NCBI GenBank assembly: GCA_035525785.1
Contig: DATLDQ010000033.1
Location: 1 to 64,000 of the forward strand
Direction of reading: 5' to 3'
Length of the DNA stretch: 64,000 nt
DNA from: CADEED01 sp035525785
GTDB lineage: Bacteria; Pseudomonadota; Gammaproteobacteria; Steroidobacterales; Steroidobacteraceae
The notes beneath the pieces are model-generated. The model worked only from the letters and a program-made list of their open reading frames with translations. It searched no databases and was not told where the DNA came from. Positions 43,784 to 51,523 of this stretch are shown piece after piece. Both the position numbers and the translations under genes were made by a program. How positions within the stretch are numbered: the first letter of the stretch is position 1; each line of letters opens with the position of its first letter.

Positions 43784-44854
43784 CTACTTGCGTCTTTGGG
43801 GCGCGATACCGAGCCCTTCGGTGGCCGATGCCGGGGGCGTGGTGGAACGAGGTGACGTCGACTTCACCTGAGTGGCGATGAACTTGACGGTATTGGGCGG
43901 AACTTCGCCCACGACCGTGACCTGGTGGTCGTCGACCACCGTGGTGAAAGCCGACGACGAACCCACGCGTGACGGACCCTGGGCCGCCTGGGCGTTGGGC
44001 CTGCGCGCTTCGACGAACACGGAGACCGAGGCAACGCCGTCCGTGAACACGAGATGCGCGACCGGCTCGCTCGAACCCGGCAGCGCCTGGTTGGCGCGCG
44101 AGGACATGCGGAAACCGGGCGGCAGTCGCATGGCATCCCACAGCGCCGGGGAGGCGGCGCTCGCCACGCGGCGGTCGGCGCGCAGCCAGCGATAGTTGGA
44201 CGCGTCCACCTGCGGCTTGAACATCGAATCAGGGATGCGGTCGGACATGTCGATGCTGGAGAACAGTATCTGCTCGATGACCTGCCCGGTCTGGTCGCAG
44301 AGCTGGGTCTTCAGCGGCATGTAGGTTTCTTCGTCGATCCACAGCCGGTAGCCATAGCGATACTCGTCGCGCGGATGCAGCGCAACCACGCGCGAGGTGC
44401 GGCCGAGCAGGCGCTCACGCTCACCGCCGCGGATTTCGTAGACCTGCGAATCACCACCATCGGCGAGTGACGGCAGCGCGCCGAGCAGCGGACCATCGGG
44501 TTGGCGGCGCTCGACCAGCACGGTGCGCTTGTCGGGGAAGTAGCAGGTGAGCTCATCGCCCTCACGGATGAATTCGCGCCCGGAGGCATCGAGCGACAGC
44601 AAGCGCTCGGAGACGTCGCGACCGCGCACTCGATGGATGATGCGCAGGGTCTCGGCCCGGGTACCGCGCACGTGGGTGAAGACACCGACGTAATTGCGCG
44701 TAGTCAGCGCCTTGTTCATGCGGTCGAGCCATTCTTTGGGCTCGGCGCCCATCGCAACGCCGGCCAGCAGGAGCATCGACAGGCTCGCGATGACCGTGAG
44801 CGAGTGACGCGAATGGCCACTCTTCGACGGAGCCAGGCGCGAATCAAGGCGCAT
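43784..44854 (-). CDS. rseB: Sigma-E regulatory protein RseB/MucB
   Basis: 356 aa from the ATG at 44854, favoured by a GGAGG placed 6 nt upstream; an ATG two codons earlier abuts that GGAGG. Signal peptide (LTVIASLSMLLLAGVAMGAE), then the MucB/RseB lipoprotein-localisation-like domain (WLDRMNKALTTRNYVGVFTHVRGT) and a C-terminal domain. RseB senses LPS or mislocalised proteins and protects RseA from cleavage. It overlaps rseA by 11 bp. Confidence 0.93.
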   Translation of the reverse strand: MRLDSRLAPSKSGHSRHSLTVIASLSMLLLAGVAMGAEPKEWLDRMNKALTTRNYVGVFTHVRGTRAETLRIIHRVRGRDVSERLLSLDASGREFIREGDELTCYFPDKRTVLVERRQPDGPLLGALPSLADGGDSQVYEIRGGERERLLGRTSRVVALHPRDEYRYGYRLWIDEETYMPLKTQLCDQTGQVIEQILFSSIDMSDRIPDSMFKPQVDASNYRWLRADRRVASAASPALWDAMRLPPGFRMSSRANQALPGSSEPVAHLVFTDGVASVSVFVEARRPNAQAAQGPSRVGSSSAFTTVVDDHQVTVVGEVPPNTVKFIATQVKSTSPRSTTPPASATEGLGIAPQRRK

Positions 44855-45563
44855 CGACATCCTCCGCGGGCGCCGCGTCCGGCCCGACCGAGGCGTCACT
44901 GCCTTCCGCGCCAACGATGCCCAGCAGGGCCATGCGGCGGGTGAGCGGACCGGAATACTCGCTGTGCGCCACCACGTAGTTCGCCAGCCGCGCCGACGGC
45001 GCCAGACTGGTGGTGGAGCTCGGAGCGGGCGTGGTGTACGACCCCGGCTCGGCACTCGCAGCGGGCTGCGTCGCGGCCGTATTCACGGCGACCGTGGTGC
45101 TGGCGGGTTCCGGAGCAAGAATAATGGTGGTGGGAACAGTGGTGTTGGCCTGGAGATTTTCCGCGCCGGGGTCCTGCACACCGCGCAGCCAGAAGATGGA
45201 GACGGCGGCCACACCGGCGGCGATGCTGGCGCCCGCGACCGGATATCCGAAGCGGAGCCAGCGCCGGCCAGCGGCCTTGTCAGCCGCAGCGGTGATGGGA
45301 GCGGCATCAGTTGCATTGCCATCGTCCGCGCCGTGGCCATAGGTGGCCTCCTTGGCGATCGCCGACTGCGCCCGCAGGGCCACGCGGTCGTGCAGCGCGA
45401 CACCGCGCTCGGCTCGCAGTGCGGCGCCGATCATGGAAAAGCGTGACCACTGTGCGCGCAGTACGTCGTCCCGGACCAGCCGCCTTGCGAGCAATTCGCA
45501 TTCGCCCGCGGGCAACTCGCCGTCGAACATCGCAGACAGCTGGCTGTCGCGCTCTTCCGTCAT
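44844..45563 (-). CDS. rseA: Anti-sigma-E factor RseA/MucA
   Basis: 239 aa. Cytoplasmic anti-sigma domain (about 1-90, MTEERDSQLSAMFDGELPAGECELLARRL) binding RpoE, one transmembrane helix (about 107-126, YPVAGASIAAGVAAVSIFWL), and a periplasmic tail rich in Thr/Ala/Pro. In this family proteolysis by DegS and RseP releases the sigma factor. It is coupled to rpoE by a 4-bp overlap. Confidence 0.93.
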   Translation of the reverse strand: MTEERDSQLSAMFDGELPAGECELLARRLVRDDVLRAQWSRFSMIGAALRAERGVALHDRVALRAQSAIAKEATYGHGADDGNATDAAPITAAADKAAGRRWLRFGYPVAGASIAAGVAAVSIFWLRGVQDPGAENLQANTTVPTTIILAPEPASTTVAVNTAATQPAASAEPGSYTTPAPSSTTSLAPSARLANYVVAHSEYSGPLTRRMALLGIVGAEGSDASVGPDAAPAEDVDAP

Positions 45564-46168
45564 ACCATTTCCTCGGTGCGGCCCAGGCCGCCTTCAAAAA
45601 CTTCGCGCAGACGTTTGTCGATGGCCTCGCGCGCTCTGAAAATTCTCGAACGCACCGTGCCGACGGGACATTCCATGGCCGCTGCGATCTCTTCGTAACT
45701 CAACCCGTCGAGCTCGCGCAGCACGATGGCCGTCTTGAGCTCTTCAGGCAGTGCATCGATCGCGGAGTTCACGATGCCGCGAATTTCTTCCGTGAGGGCC
45801 ATGCCCTCGGGCGTATCCGGATCCTGAAGCTTGGTCTGCACGCCGTGTGATTCCTCGGGGTCGGTGAGGTCGAGGTCATAGCGGATCGGGCTGCGGTCCC
45901 GGGACGCGAGAGAGTTCTTGGCGGTATTGATGGCGATGCGATACATCCAGGTATAGAAGGCGCTGTCGCCACGAAACTGCGGCAGGGCGCGATAAGCTTT
46001 GATGAAGGCCTCTTGAGCGATGTCTTCCGCTTCAGCCGGGTTTCGCACGTAACGCAACACCAGCTTCACCACCTTGTGCTGGTACTTGCGAACCAGCAGG
46101 TCGAACGCACTCTTGTCACCGCGCTGCACGCGTTTGACGAGAACCAGGTCACTCTCTTCGGTCGTCAC
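45560..46168 (-). CDS. rpoE: ECF sigma factor RpoE/AlgU
   Basis: 202 aa, GTG start. Region 2 (DLLVRKYQHKVVKLVLRYVRNPAEAEDIAQEAFIKAYRALPQF) and region 4 (LPEELKTAIVLRELDGLSYEEIAAAMECPVGTVRSRIFRARE) are complete. It directs the envelope-stress regulon. Followed by rseA and rseB in the standard order. A sigma-E-type promoter and a hairpin over the ribosome binding region lie upstream, consistent with autoregulation. Confidence 0.97.
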   Translation of the reverse strand: MTTEESDLVLVKRVQRGDKSAFDLLVRKYQHKVVKLVLRYVRNPAEAEDIAQEAFIKAYRALPQFRGDSAFYTWMYRIAINTAKNSLASRDRSPIRYDLDLTDPEESHGVQTKLQDPDTPEGMALTEEIRGIVNSAIDALPEELKTAIVLRELDGLSYEEIAAAMECPVGTVRSRIFRAREAIDKRLREVFEGGLGRTEEMV

Positions 46169-46186
46169 AGGAGCACCCCGGCTCCT
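46169..46186 (-). promoter_or_regulatory. Hairpin over the rpoE ribosome binding region
   Basis: On the minus strand AGGAGC (46181-46186) pairs perfectly with GCTCCT (46169-46174) across a 6-nt loop, and the second arm abuts the GTG start. AGGAG is the only Shine-Dalgarno-like sequence there and would be hidden in the stem. It could limit rpoE translation; this is inference. Confidence 0.45.
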
Positions 46187-46194
46187 TGCGAGCT

Positions 46195-46224
46195 GAATAG
46201 ACCCTGAACGCCTCCGAAAGTTCT
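46195..46224 (-). promoter_or_regulatory. Sigma-E-type promoter upstream of rpoE
   Basis: The minus strand carries GAACTT (46218-46223), a 16-bp spacer and TCTAT (46197-46201), matching the GAACTT-N16-TCtaA pattern of RpoE/AlgU promoters. Predicted transcription begins about 20-25 nt before the GTG start. It fits the known autoregulation of rpoE. Confidence 0.65.
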
Positions 46225-46334
46225 CCCCGGGGACGGTGCTAATCGAATGATTTTCAACGGCACGTGATGCACTTCAAACCTTGGCGGCGATGGTATCAGC
46301 TAGACGCCGCCACGCGGCCGGAATGCCCCGCGCC

Positions 46335-46802
46335 CTACTCCGCGGAACCGAAAAGCCGATGGCCGAGGCGCCGCAGCGAGCGCTGGTCCTGGCGTCCGGT
46401 TTCGACGAGCAGCTCGAACAGGCCCTCGGCCGTCCGGAACCGGAGCAGCCAGAGGGCTGTGCCGTAGCGTCGGCAGCCCTCCGGAAGCGCTGCGAGGCGG
46501 CGGCCGGCTGGACCGACCCATACGTAATATGTATCGGGTTCGCTGCCAGACCACTCGAGAGCACGCAACGATCGCGGCCCGCGCAGGAGTACATAGCTCC
46601 AGAGTGTGTGGCCACCGCTTCCCATGACCAGCGCTGCGATCGCGAGGCGGAGCTGCCAGGGAAGTTGCGTGTGCGCCGCGAGCGCGCCGGCCATGACCAG
46701 CCAGCCCAGCCAGGCCGCCGCGGCGATCCGGGATGGGATGAAATCAATCCGGCTGAAGGATGCGGCGGCAGAGCGCCGCCTGGTTCGGATCTTGGGGGAC
46801 AT
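46335..46802 (-). CDS. ygfX: YgfX-like membrane protein
   Basis: 155 aa from the ATG at 46802, the last in-frame ATG upstream of the first helix; it overlaps sdhE by 59 bp. Two adjacent membrane helices (about 31-50 and 54-75), then a soluble region (RTAEGLFELLVETGRQDQRSLRRLGHRL). This is the plan of E. coli YgfX (CptA), which is encoded with SdhE. In E. coli it has been described both as a cytoskeleton-targeting toxin and as a membrane partner of SdhE. Assignment rests mainly on context and topology. Confidence 0.7.
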   Translation of the reverse strand: MSPKIRTRRRSAAASFSRIDFIPSRIAAAAWLGWLVMAGALAAHTQLPWQLRLAIAALVMGSGGHTLWSYVLLRGPRSLRALEWSGSEPDTYYVWVGPAGRRLAALPEGCRRYGTALWLLRFRTAEGLFELLVETGRQDQRSLRRLGHRLFGSAE

Positions 46803-47055
46803 CGCCCCAGACGAGATACCGGGCGATTTCCGGGTCCGGCAATTCGAGAAACTGGGCGAACGTGTCGCGTTCATCGCTGGATGCGCTGGCGTGACACTTG
46901 CGCAGGTATCGGACCAGCAGAAGATCGAGCTCCTTCATGCCCCGGCGGCAGCGCCACTCGAGTACCCCCAGGCGTTCGCGTGCCACGTCGGAAAACGGCG
47001 CCCCACTGGTCGAAGATGCGGCGCCGTCCGTGGGGTCTGACGAGGCCTTGGCCAC
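46744..47055 (-). CDS. sdhE: FAD assembly factor SdhE
   Basis: 103 aa from the GTG at 47055, 2 bp after the sdhB stop. SdhE promotes covalent flavinylation of SdhA. The family core RRGMKELDLLLVRYLRK contains the essential RGxxE motif, and LPDPEIARYLVWGDVPQDP matches the C-terminal half. About 25 residues at the N terminus are extra and low in complexity. The gene lies inside a much longer open frame running into sdhA, which is a high-GC artefact. Confidence 0.92.
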   Translation of the reverse strand: MAKASSDPTDGAASSTSGAPFSDVARERLGVLEWRCRRGMKELDLLLVRYLRKCHASASSDERDTFAQFLELPDPEIARYLVWGDVPQDPNQAALCRRILQPD

Positions 47056-47057
47056 GA

Positions 47058-47846
47058 CTAGTGCTGGCGCTCCACCATCATCTTTTTGATCTCGGCGATG
47101 GCCTTCGCCGGGTTCAGATCTTTGGGGCACGCCTCGGTGCAATTCATGATGGTGTGGCAGCGATAGAGGCGGAACGGATCCTCGAGATCGTCGAGACGCT
47201 CGCCCGTCGCTTCGTCGCGAGAATCGACGATCCAGCGATAGGCCGCCAACAGCGCGGCGGGCCCGAGGTAGCGGTCGCTGTTCCACCAGTAGCTGGGACA
47301 CGACGTGCTGCAGCAGGCGCACAGGATGCAGGCTGACGGCCGGTCGATCCTTTCCTGGTCTTCTCTCGATTGCGGACGCTCGCGATCGGGCGGCGCCGGC
47401 GTGCGCGACTGCAGCCAGGGCTTCACCGCGGCGTACTGCGCGTAGAACTGCGTGAGATCGGGCACGAGATCCTTGACCACCGGCAGGTGCGGCAGTGGAT
47501 AGATCTTCACGTCGCCCTTCACGTCGTCGCAGGCCTTGATGCAAGCCAGGTTGTTGGTGCCACCGATGTTCATCGCGCAGCTTCCACAGATGCCTTCGCG
47601 GCAAGAGCGGCGGAACGCCAGCGTCGGGTCGATCTCGTTCTTGATCTTGATGAGCGCGTCGAGAACCATCGGACCGCAGTCGTCCATGTCCACCTCGAAG
47701 GTGTCCATGCGCGGGTTGGCGCCGGAGTCCGGATCGAAACGATAGATGACGAACTTGCGGACGTTCTTCGCGCCGGCGGGAGCCTTGTGGGTCTTGCCGG
47801 CGGACTTGTCGATCTTCGAGTTGGCGGGTAGCGTGAATTCGGCCAT
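47058..47846 (-). CDS. sdhB: Succinate dehydrogenase iron-sulfur subunit SdhB
   Basis: 262 aa. Carries electrons from SdhA to quinone. Cluster ligands: SCREGICGSCAMNIGGTNNLAC (2Fe-2S), CILCACCSTSCP and CHTIMNCTEACPKDLNP (4Fe-4S and 3Fe-4S). N-terminal ferredoxin domain is about 20 residues longer than in E. coli. It lies 9 bp after sdhA. Confidence 0.97.
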   Translation of the reverse strand: MAEFTLPANSKIDKSAGKTHKAPAGAKNVRKFVIYRFDPDSGANPRMDTFEVDMDDCGPMVLDALIKIKNEIDPTLAFRRSCREGICGSCAMNIGGTNNLACIKACDDVKGDVKIYPLPHLPVVKDLVPDLTQFYAQYAAVKPWLQSRTPAPPDRERPQSREDQERIDRPSACILCACCSTSCPSYWWNSDRYLGPAALLAAYRWIVDSRDEATGERLDDLEDPFRLYRCHTIMNCTEACPKDLNPAKAIAEIKKMMVERQH

Positions 47847-47855
47847 AAGTGCTGT

Positions 47856-49643
47856 TTAGTAAGTGCGCGCCTTGGGCGGGATGGGCTGCACATCGCTGGT
47901 CAGCGTGTTCATGTGCACGGGGCGGTATTCGATGCGGGTCTTGCCCTGTTCGTCGACCCAGCACAGCGTGTGCTTCTGCCAGTTCACGTCGTCGCGATCC
48001 TTGAAGTCCTCGCGGGCGTGCGCGCCGCGCGACTCTTTTCTGTTCTCGGCGGAGACAATTGTCGCGGTGGCCTGGCCGAGGAGATTGTCGAGCTCGATGG
48101 TCTCGATGAGGTCGGTGTTCCAGATGAGGCTGCGATCGGCCACGCGAACGTCGGCGAACGAAGCGTGGGTCTTCGCGAGCCCCTCGACGCCTTCCTTGAG
48201 CGACGAGCCGGTACGGAACACGGCTGCATCGCGCTGCATGGTCTTTTGCATCTCCAGGCGGATTTCGGCGGTGCCGCGCGAGCCTTTGGCGTTGCGAATG
48301 CGGTCGAGACGCGCGACGGCGAAGTCGCCGGCATCCGCGGGCAGCGGCGCCTGCCTCTGGCCGGGCTTCACGATGCTGGCGGCGTGACGGCCGGCCTCGC
48401 GGCCGAACACCACGAGATCGAGCAACGAGTTCGAACCCAGGCGGTTTGCGCCATGCACCGACACGCACGCGGCTTCACCGACGGCCATCAGGCCCGGCAC
48501 CACGGTGTCCGGGTTGCCGGACTTCATGGTCACGACTTCACCATGCACGTTGCAGGGTATTCCACCCATGTTGTAGTGCACGGTGGGCAGCACGGGAATC
48601 GGATCCTTGTTCACGTCCACGCCCGCGAAGATGCGCGCGGTCTCGGCGATGCCCGGTAGTTTGGCGTGGATGGTCTCGGGCCCCAGGTGCTCGAGATGCA
48701 GGAAGATGTGGTCCTTGTCCTTGCCCACGCCGCGGCCGTCACGTATCTCCATGGTCATCGAACGCGAGACGACATCGCGCGAAGCGAGGTCCTTGGCGTT
48801 GGGCGCGTAACGCTCCATGAAGCGCTCGCCGTCGGAATTGGTGAGGTAGCCGCCCTCGCCGCGCGAGCCCTCGGTGATCAGGCAACCCGAGCCGTAGATG
48901 CCGGTGGGATGGAACTGCACGAACTCCATGTCCTGCATCGGCAACCCGGCGCGCAGCGCCATGCCGCCGCCGTCACCCGTGCAGGTGTGCGCGGAGGTGC
49001 AGGAAAAATATGCGCGACCGTATCCGCCCGTGGCGAGTATCACGGTGTGAGCGCGGTAGCGGTGCAGGCGACCCGTAGCCATGTCGAGCGCGACGACGCC
49101 CCGGCAAGTGCCGTCCTGCATGATGAGATCGAGCGCGAAGTACTCGACGTAGAACTCGGCGCTGTTCTTGATGGACTGCTGGTACAGCGTGTGGAGCATG
49201 GCGTGACCGGTGCGGTCCGCGGCGGCGCACGTACGCTGCGCGATGCCCTTGCCATAGTTGGTCGTCATGCCGCCGAACGGGCGCTGGTAGATGCGACCAT
49301 CGTCGGTGCGCGAGAACGGCACGCCGTAATGCTCGAGCTCGATGACCGCGGCAGGCGCCTCCTTGCACATGAACTCGATGGCGTCCTGGTCGCCGAGCCA
49401 GTCCGAGCCCTTGATGGTGTCGTAAAAGTGGAAACGCCAGTCGTCCTCGCCCATGTTGCCGAGTGCGGCAGAGATGCCACCCTGCGCCGCCACCGTGTGG
49501 CTGCGCGTGGGGAAGACCTTGGTGATGCAGGCGGTCGACAGTCCCGCTTCGGCAAGACCCAGCGTGGCGCGCAAGCCCGCGCCACCGGCGCCCACGACGA
49601 CGACGTCGTAGGTGTGATCGATGAATTCGTACTCTTTGGTCAT
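47856..49643 (-). CDS. sdhA: Succinate dehydrogenase flavoprotein subunit SdhA
   Basis: 595 aa from the ATG at 49643 (MTKEYEFIDHTYDVVVVG), which overlaps the sdhD stop. FAD-binding GAGGAGLRA, the histidine that binds FAD covalently in RSHTVAAQGGI, and the active-site region (HPTGIYGSG, TEGSRGEGGYL) are intact. It needs SdhE, encoded downstream, for flavinylation. Confidence 0.98.
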   Translation of the reverse strand: MTKEYEFIDHTYDVVVVGAGGAGLRATLGLAEAGLSTACITKVFPTRSHTVAAQGGISAALGNMGEDDWRFHFYDTIKGSDWLGDQDAIEFMCKEAPAAVIELEHYGVPFSRTDDGRIYQRPFGGMTTNYGKGIAQRTCAAADRTGHAMLHTLYQQSIKNSAEFYVEYFALDLIMQDGTCRGVVALDMATGRLHRYRAHTVILATGGYGRAYFSCTSAHTCTGDGGGMALRAGLPMQDMEFVQFHPTGIYGSGCLITEGSRGEGGYLTNSDGERFMERYAPNAKDLASRDVVSRSMTMEIRDGRGVGKDKDHIFLHLEHLGPETIHAKLPGIAETARIFAGVDVNKDPIPVLPTVHYNMGGIPCNVHGEVVTMKSGNPDTVVPGLMAVGEAACVSVHGANRLGSNSLLDLVVFGREAGRHAASIVKPGQRQAPLPADAGDFAVARLDRIRNAKGSRGTAEIRLEMQKTMQRDAAVFRTGSSLKEGVEGLAKTHASFADVRVADRSLIWNTDLIETIELDNLLGQATATIVSAENRKESRGAHAREDFKDRDDVNWQKHTLCWVDEQGKTRIEYRPVHMNTLTSDVQPIPPKARTY

Positions 49644-50017
49644 GAAAGGGCCAGCAGCAGGATGGCGAACACCGCGGCCACCGCGGCGGCCACGTGCACG
49701 AACGTGGAGAGCAGGAGCATGGTGGTCTTGGCGACCTTGGCGTGCACGTAGTCCTCGATGACCACCTGGACACCGAGCTTCGAATGCCACGCGAGCGTGA
49801 GCACCAGCAGTATGGCGAGCACCGCGACCCACGGCTGGCCTAACCACCCGCGCACGGCATCGTAAGACTGCAACTGCAGTCCGAGCAGCGAACACGCGAA
49901 CCACAGGGTGAGCGGCAGCAGCGCGACGGCCGTGACCCGCTGTACCCACCAGTGGCCGACACCGTCGCCGGCCGCGCCGCGACCCAACACCTTGCCGAGA
50001 GGACTGCGCAGGCTCAT
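49640..50017 (-). CDS. sdhD: Succinate dehydrogenase membrane anchor SdhD
   Basis: 125 aa with three helices (about 28-50, 62-80, 98-122) and the quinone/heme side motif WHSKLGVQVVIEDYVH. It overlaps sdhC and sdhA by 4 bp each. Confidence 0.95.
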   Translation of the reverse strand: MSLRSPLGKVLGRGAAGDGVGHWWVQRVTAVALLPLTLWFACSLLGLQLQSYDAVRGWLGQPWVAVLAILLVLTLAWHSKLGVQVVIEDYVHAKVAKTTMLLLSTFVHVAAAVAAVFAILLLALS

Positions 50018-50433
50018 CGCCCGATCTCCATCGGCGCCACCCCGGCGTCGAGGCCGAAGGCCCTACAACCCAGCCACACCACGAGCGCCGTCAGCAGCAC
50101 CGCGGCGACGATCACGATGGCGCCACTGCGGCGCGCCTCCGCGCGCTCGAGGCCATGGCCCGTGTCCCACACCAGGTGGCGGATGCCGTTGCAGAAGTGA
50201 TAGACGAACGCGAACGTGAAGCCCACGAGCAGTAGTTTGCCCACGGGGCTCGCGAGGAATTGCATCGCGCCCTCATATGCGTCGTGCCCGGTCGCCAGCG
50301 CCATGAGCCACCAGACGAACAGCAGGAACCCGACCGACGCGGTGAGCCCGGTCATGCGATGCAGGATGGACAGCGACATCGTGTACATGAATTTGTACAC
50401 GCCGAGGTGCGGCGATAGCGGGCGCGGGGGCAT
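50014..50433 (-). CDS. sdhC: Succinate dehydrogenase cytochrome b556 subunit SdhC
   Basis: 139 aa, three helices. The signature RPLSPHLGVYKF, SILHRMTG and the heme-ligand region YHFCNGIRHLVWDTGHG are all present. It follows the DUF1674 gene by 9 bp, so the operon probably begins with that gene. Confidence 0.96.
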   Translation of the reverse strand: MPPRPLSPHLGVYKFMYTMSLSILHRMTGLTASVGFLLFVWWLMALATGHDAYEGAMQFLASPVGKLLLVGFTFAFVYHFCNGIRHLVWDTGHGLERAEARRSGAIVIVAAVLLTALVVWLGCRAFGLDAGVAPMEIGR

Positions 50434-50442
50434 CAGGAATTC

Positions 50443-50625
50443 CTAAAAATCGACGCAGCGGCCATTTCTTTCCCAATCGCCGAATCGAGTCGGTTCCGGT
50501 CCCTGGGGACCCCCGATCTCGACGCGTTCGACAGGTTGCGCTGCGGGGGTTGGAACCTTCGCGGGAGCCCGCACATCGATCGGGGACTTGGCGGCAGCAT
50601 TCTCGACGGACGTGGGCGTAGGCAC
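50443..50625 (-). CDS. DUF1674/SDHAF4-like succinate dehydrogenase assembly factor
   Basis: 60 aa if started at the GTG at 50625; an ATG at 50709 is in frame but would overlap the divergent ygfZ gene by 23 bp. The C-terminal motif EIGGPQGPEPTRFGDWERNG followed by RCVDF matches the conserved end of the DUF1674/SDHAF4 family, which in mitochondria binds flavinylated SdhA and helps it join SdhB. Its place directly before sdhC strongly supports that role. The N-terminal part is Pro/Ala-rich and poorly conserved, as usual for the family. Confidence 0.85.
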   Translation of the reverse strand: MPTPTSVENAAAKSPIDVRAPAKVPTPAAQPVERVEIGGPQGPEPTRFGDWERNGRCVDF

Positions 50626-50686
50626 GGCGAAGAATTCTGCCAGAATCGCAACGCTTCGACCACATGAAACCCCAGCAAAAACAAAG

Positions 50687-51445
50687 ATGAGCACCTTCGC
50701 CGACGTCACGACGGGCGACCCCGGCGCCTATGGCGCGATCACCTTTCGCGGTCCGGACGCCGCGAAATTCCTGCAGGGTCAGCTGTCTGCCGACGTCGAG
50801 AAGCTCGCCGCGGGCTCGAGTACGATCGCCGGGCTCCACAACCCGCAGGGTCGCGTCATCGCATTGTTGAATCTCGCGCGCGACTCCGACGAGGAGTTCG
50901 TCGCGACCTTGCCGCGCGAGCTCGTCGACCCGGTGGCCGCGCGGCTGCGCAAGTACGTGCTGCGCGCCAGGTTACGCATCGAAGACGCCGCCCCCTCCGC
51001 CGCGCAGGCATTGACGCTGGCCGGGCCGCTCGAAGCCGTGCGCGCGGGCCAGCCGGAGGTGTATGCCGCGACCAGCGAAGCCTTCGTCGCACAGATGCTC
51101 AATCTCGACTTGTTAGGGGCCATCGCCTTCGACAAGGGCTGCTACACCGGCCAGGAAGTGATCGCGCGCGCCCATTACCGCGGCAAGGTCAAACGGCGCA
51201 TGCAGCGTTGGCGCCACGTGGGGGCCACGCTGCTCGCGCCGGGTGACAGCGCGCGCGCCGGAGACGGCCGGGCGTTGACCGTGGTACGTGTCGCAGCGTT
51301 CGAAGGTGGGCAGGAGCTGCTGGCGGTCGGCAACTACCTCGCCGCGGCTACCGTGGACACATCGGACGCTCAAGAGCCTGCGCCATCGGCAGGAGTCGTC
51401 GAAGTCAGCGGCCCGCTGCCGCTGCCCTACGAGTTGCCGGGCTAA
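50687..51445 (+). CDS. ygfZ: YgfZ/GcvT-like folate-binding protein
   Basis: 252 aa from the ATG at 50687 (MSTFADVTTGDPG). The COG0354 signature KGCYTGQEVIARAHYRGKVKRR with its conserved cysteine is complete; the N-terminal GPDAAKFLQGQLSADVE is the folate-binding family motif. YgfZ supports repair or assembly of Fe-S enzymes. It neighbours sdhE/ygfX in E. coli too; here it is divergent from the sdh operon, which contains Fe-S proteins. Confidence 0.93.
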   Translation: MSTFADVTTGDPGAYGAITFRGPDAAKFLQGQLSADVEKLAAGSSTIAGLHNPQGRVIALLNLARDSDEEFVATLPRELVDPVAARLRKYVLRARLRIEDAAPSAAQALTLAGPLEAVRAGQPEVYAATSEAFVAQMLNLDLLGAIAFDKGCYTGQEVIARAHYRGKVKRRMQRWRHVGATLLAPGDSARAGDGRALTVVRVAAFEGGQELLAVGNYLAAATVDTSDAQEPAPSAGVVEVSGPLPLPYELPG

Positions 51446-51451
51446 CTAGCA

Positions 51452-51523
51452 GCGCGCATCTGGCGCGATTCATGTTGCCGCGCGCATCTGGCGCCATTCA
51501 TGTTGCCGCGCGCATCTGGCGCG
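51452..51523. repeat. 28-bp tandem repeat at the 3' end of the DUF3999 gene
   Basis: Two full 28-bp units (51452-51479 and 51480-51507, one mismatch) are followed by 16 bases of a third (51508-51523). The last copies encode the final residues and stop of the DUF3999 protein. The array fills the gap between the convergent ygfZ and DUF3999 genes. Confidence 0.9.

Noticed and set aside
46744..48468. A 574-codon open frame covering sdhE and parts of sdhB and sdhA
   Set aside because: Only the last 103 codons are a recognisable protein (SdhE); the rest is a shadow of sdhB/sdhA in another frame.
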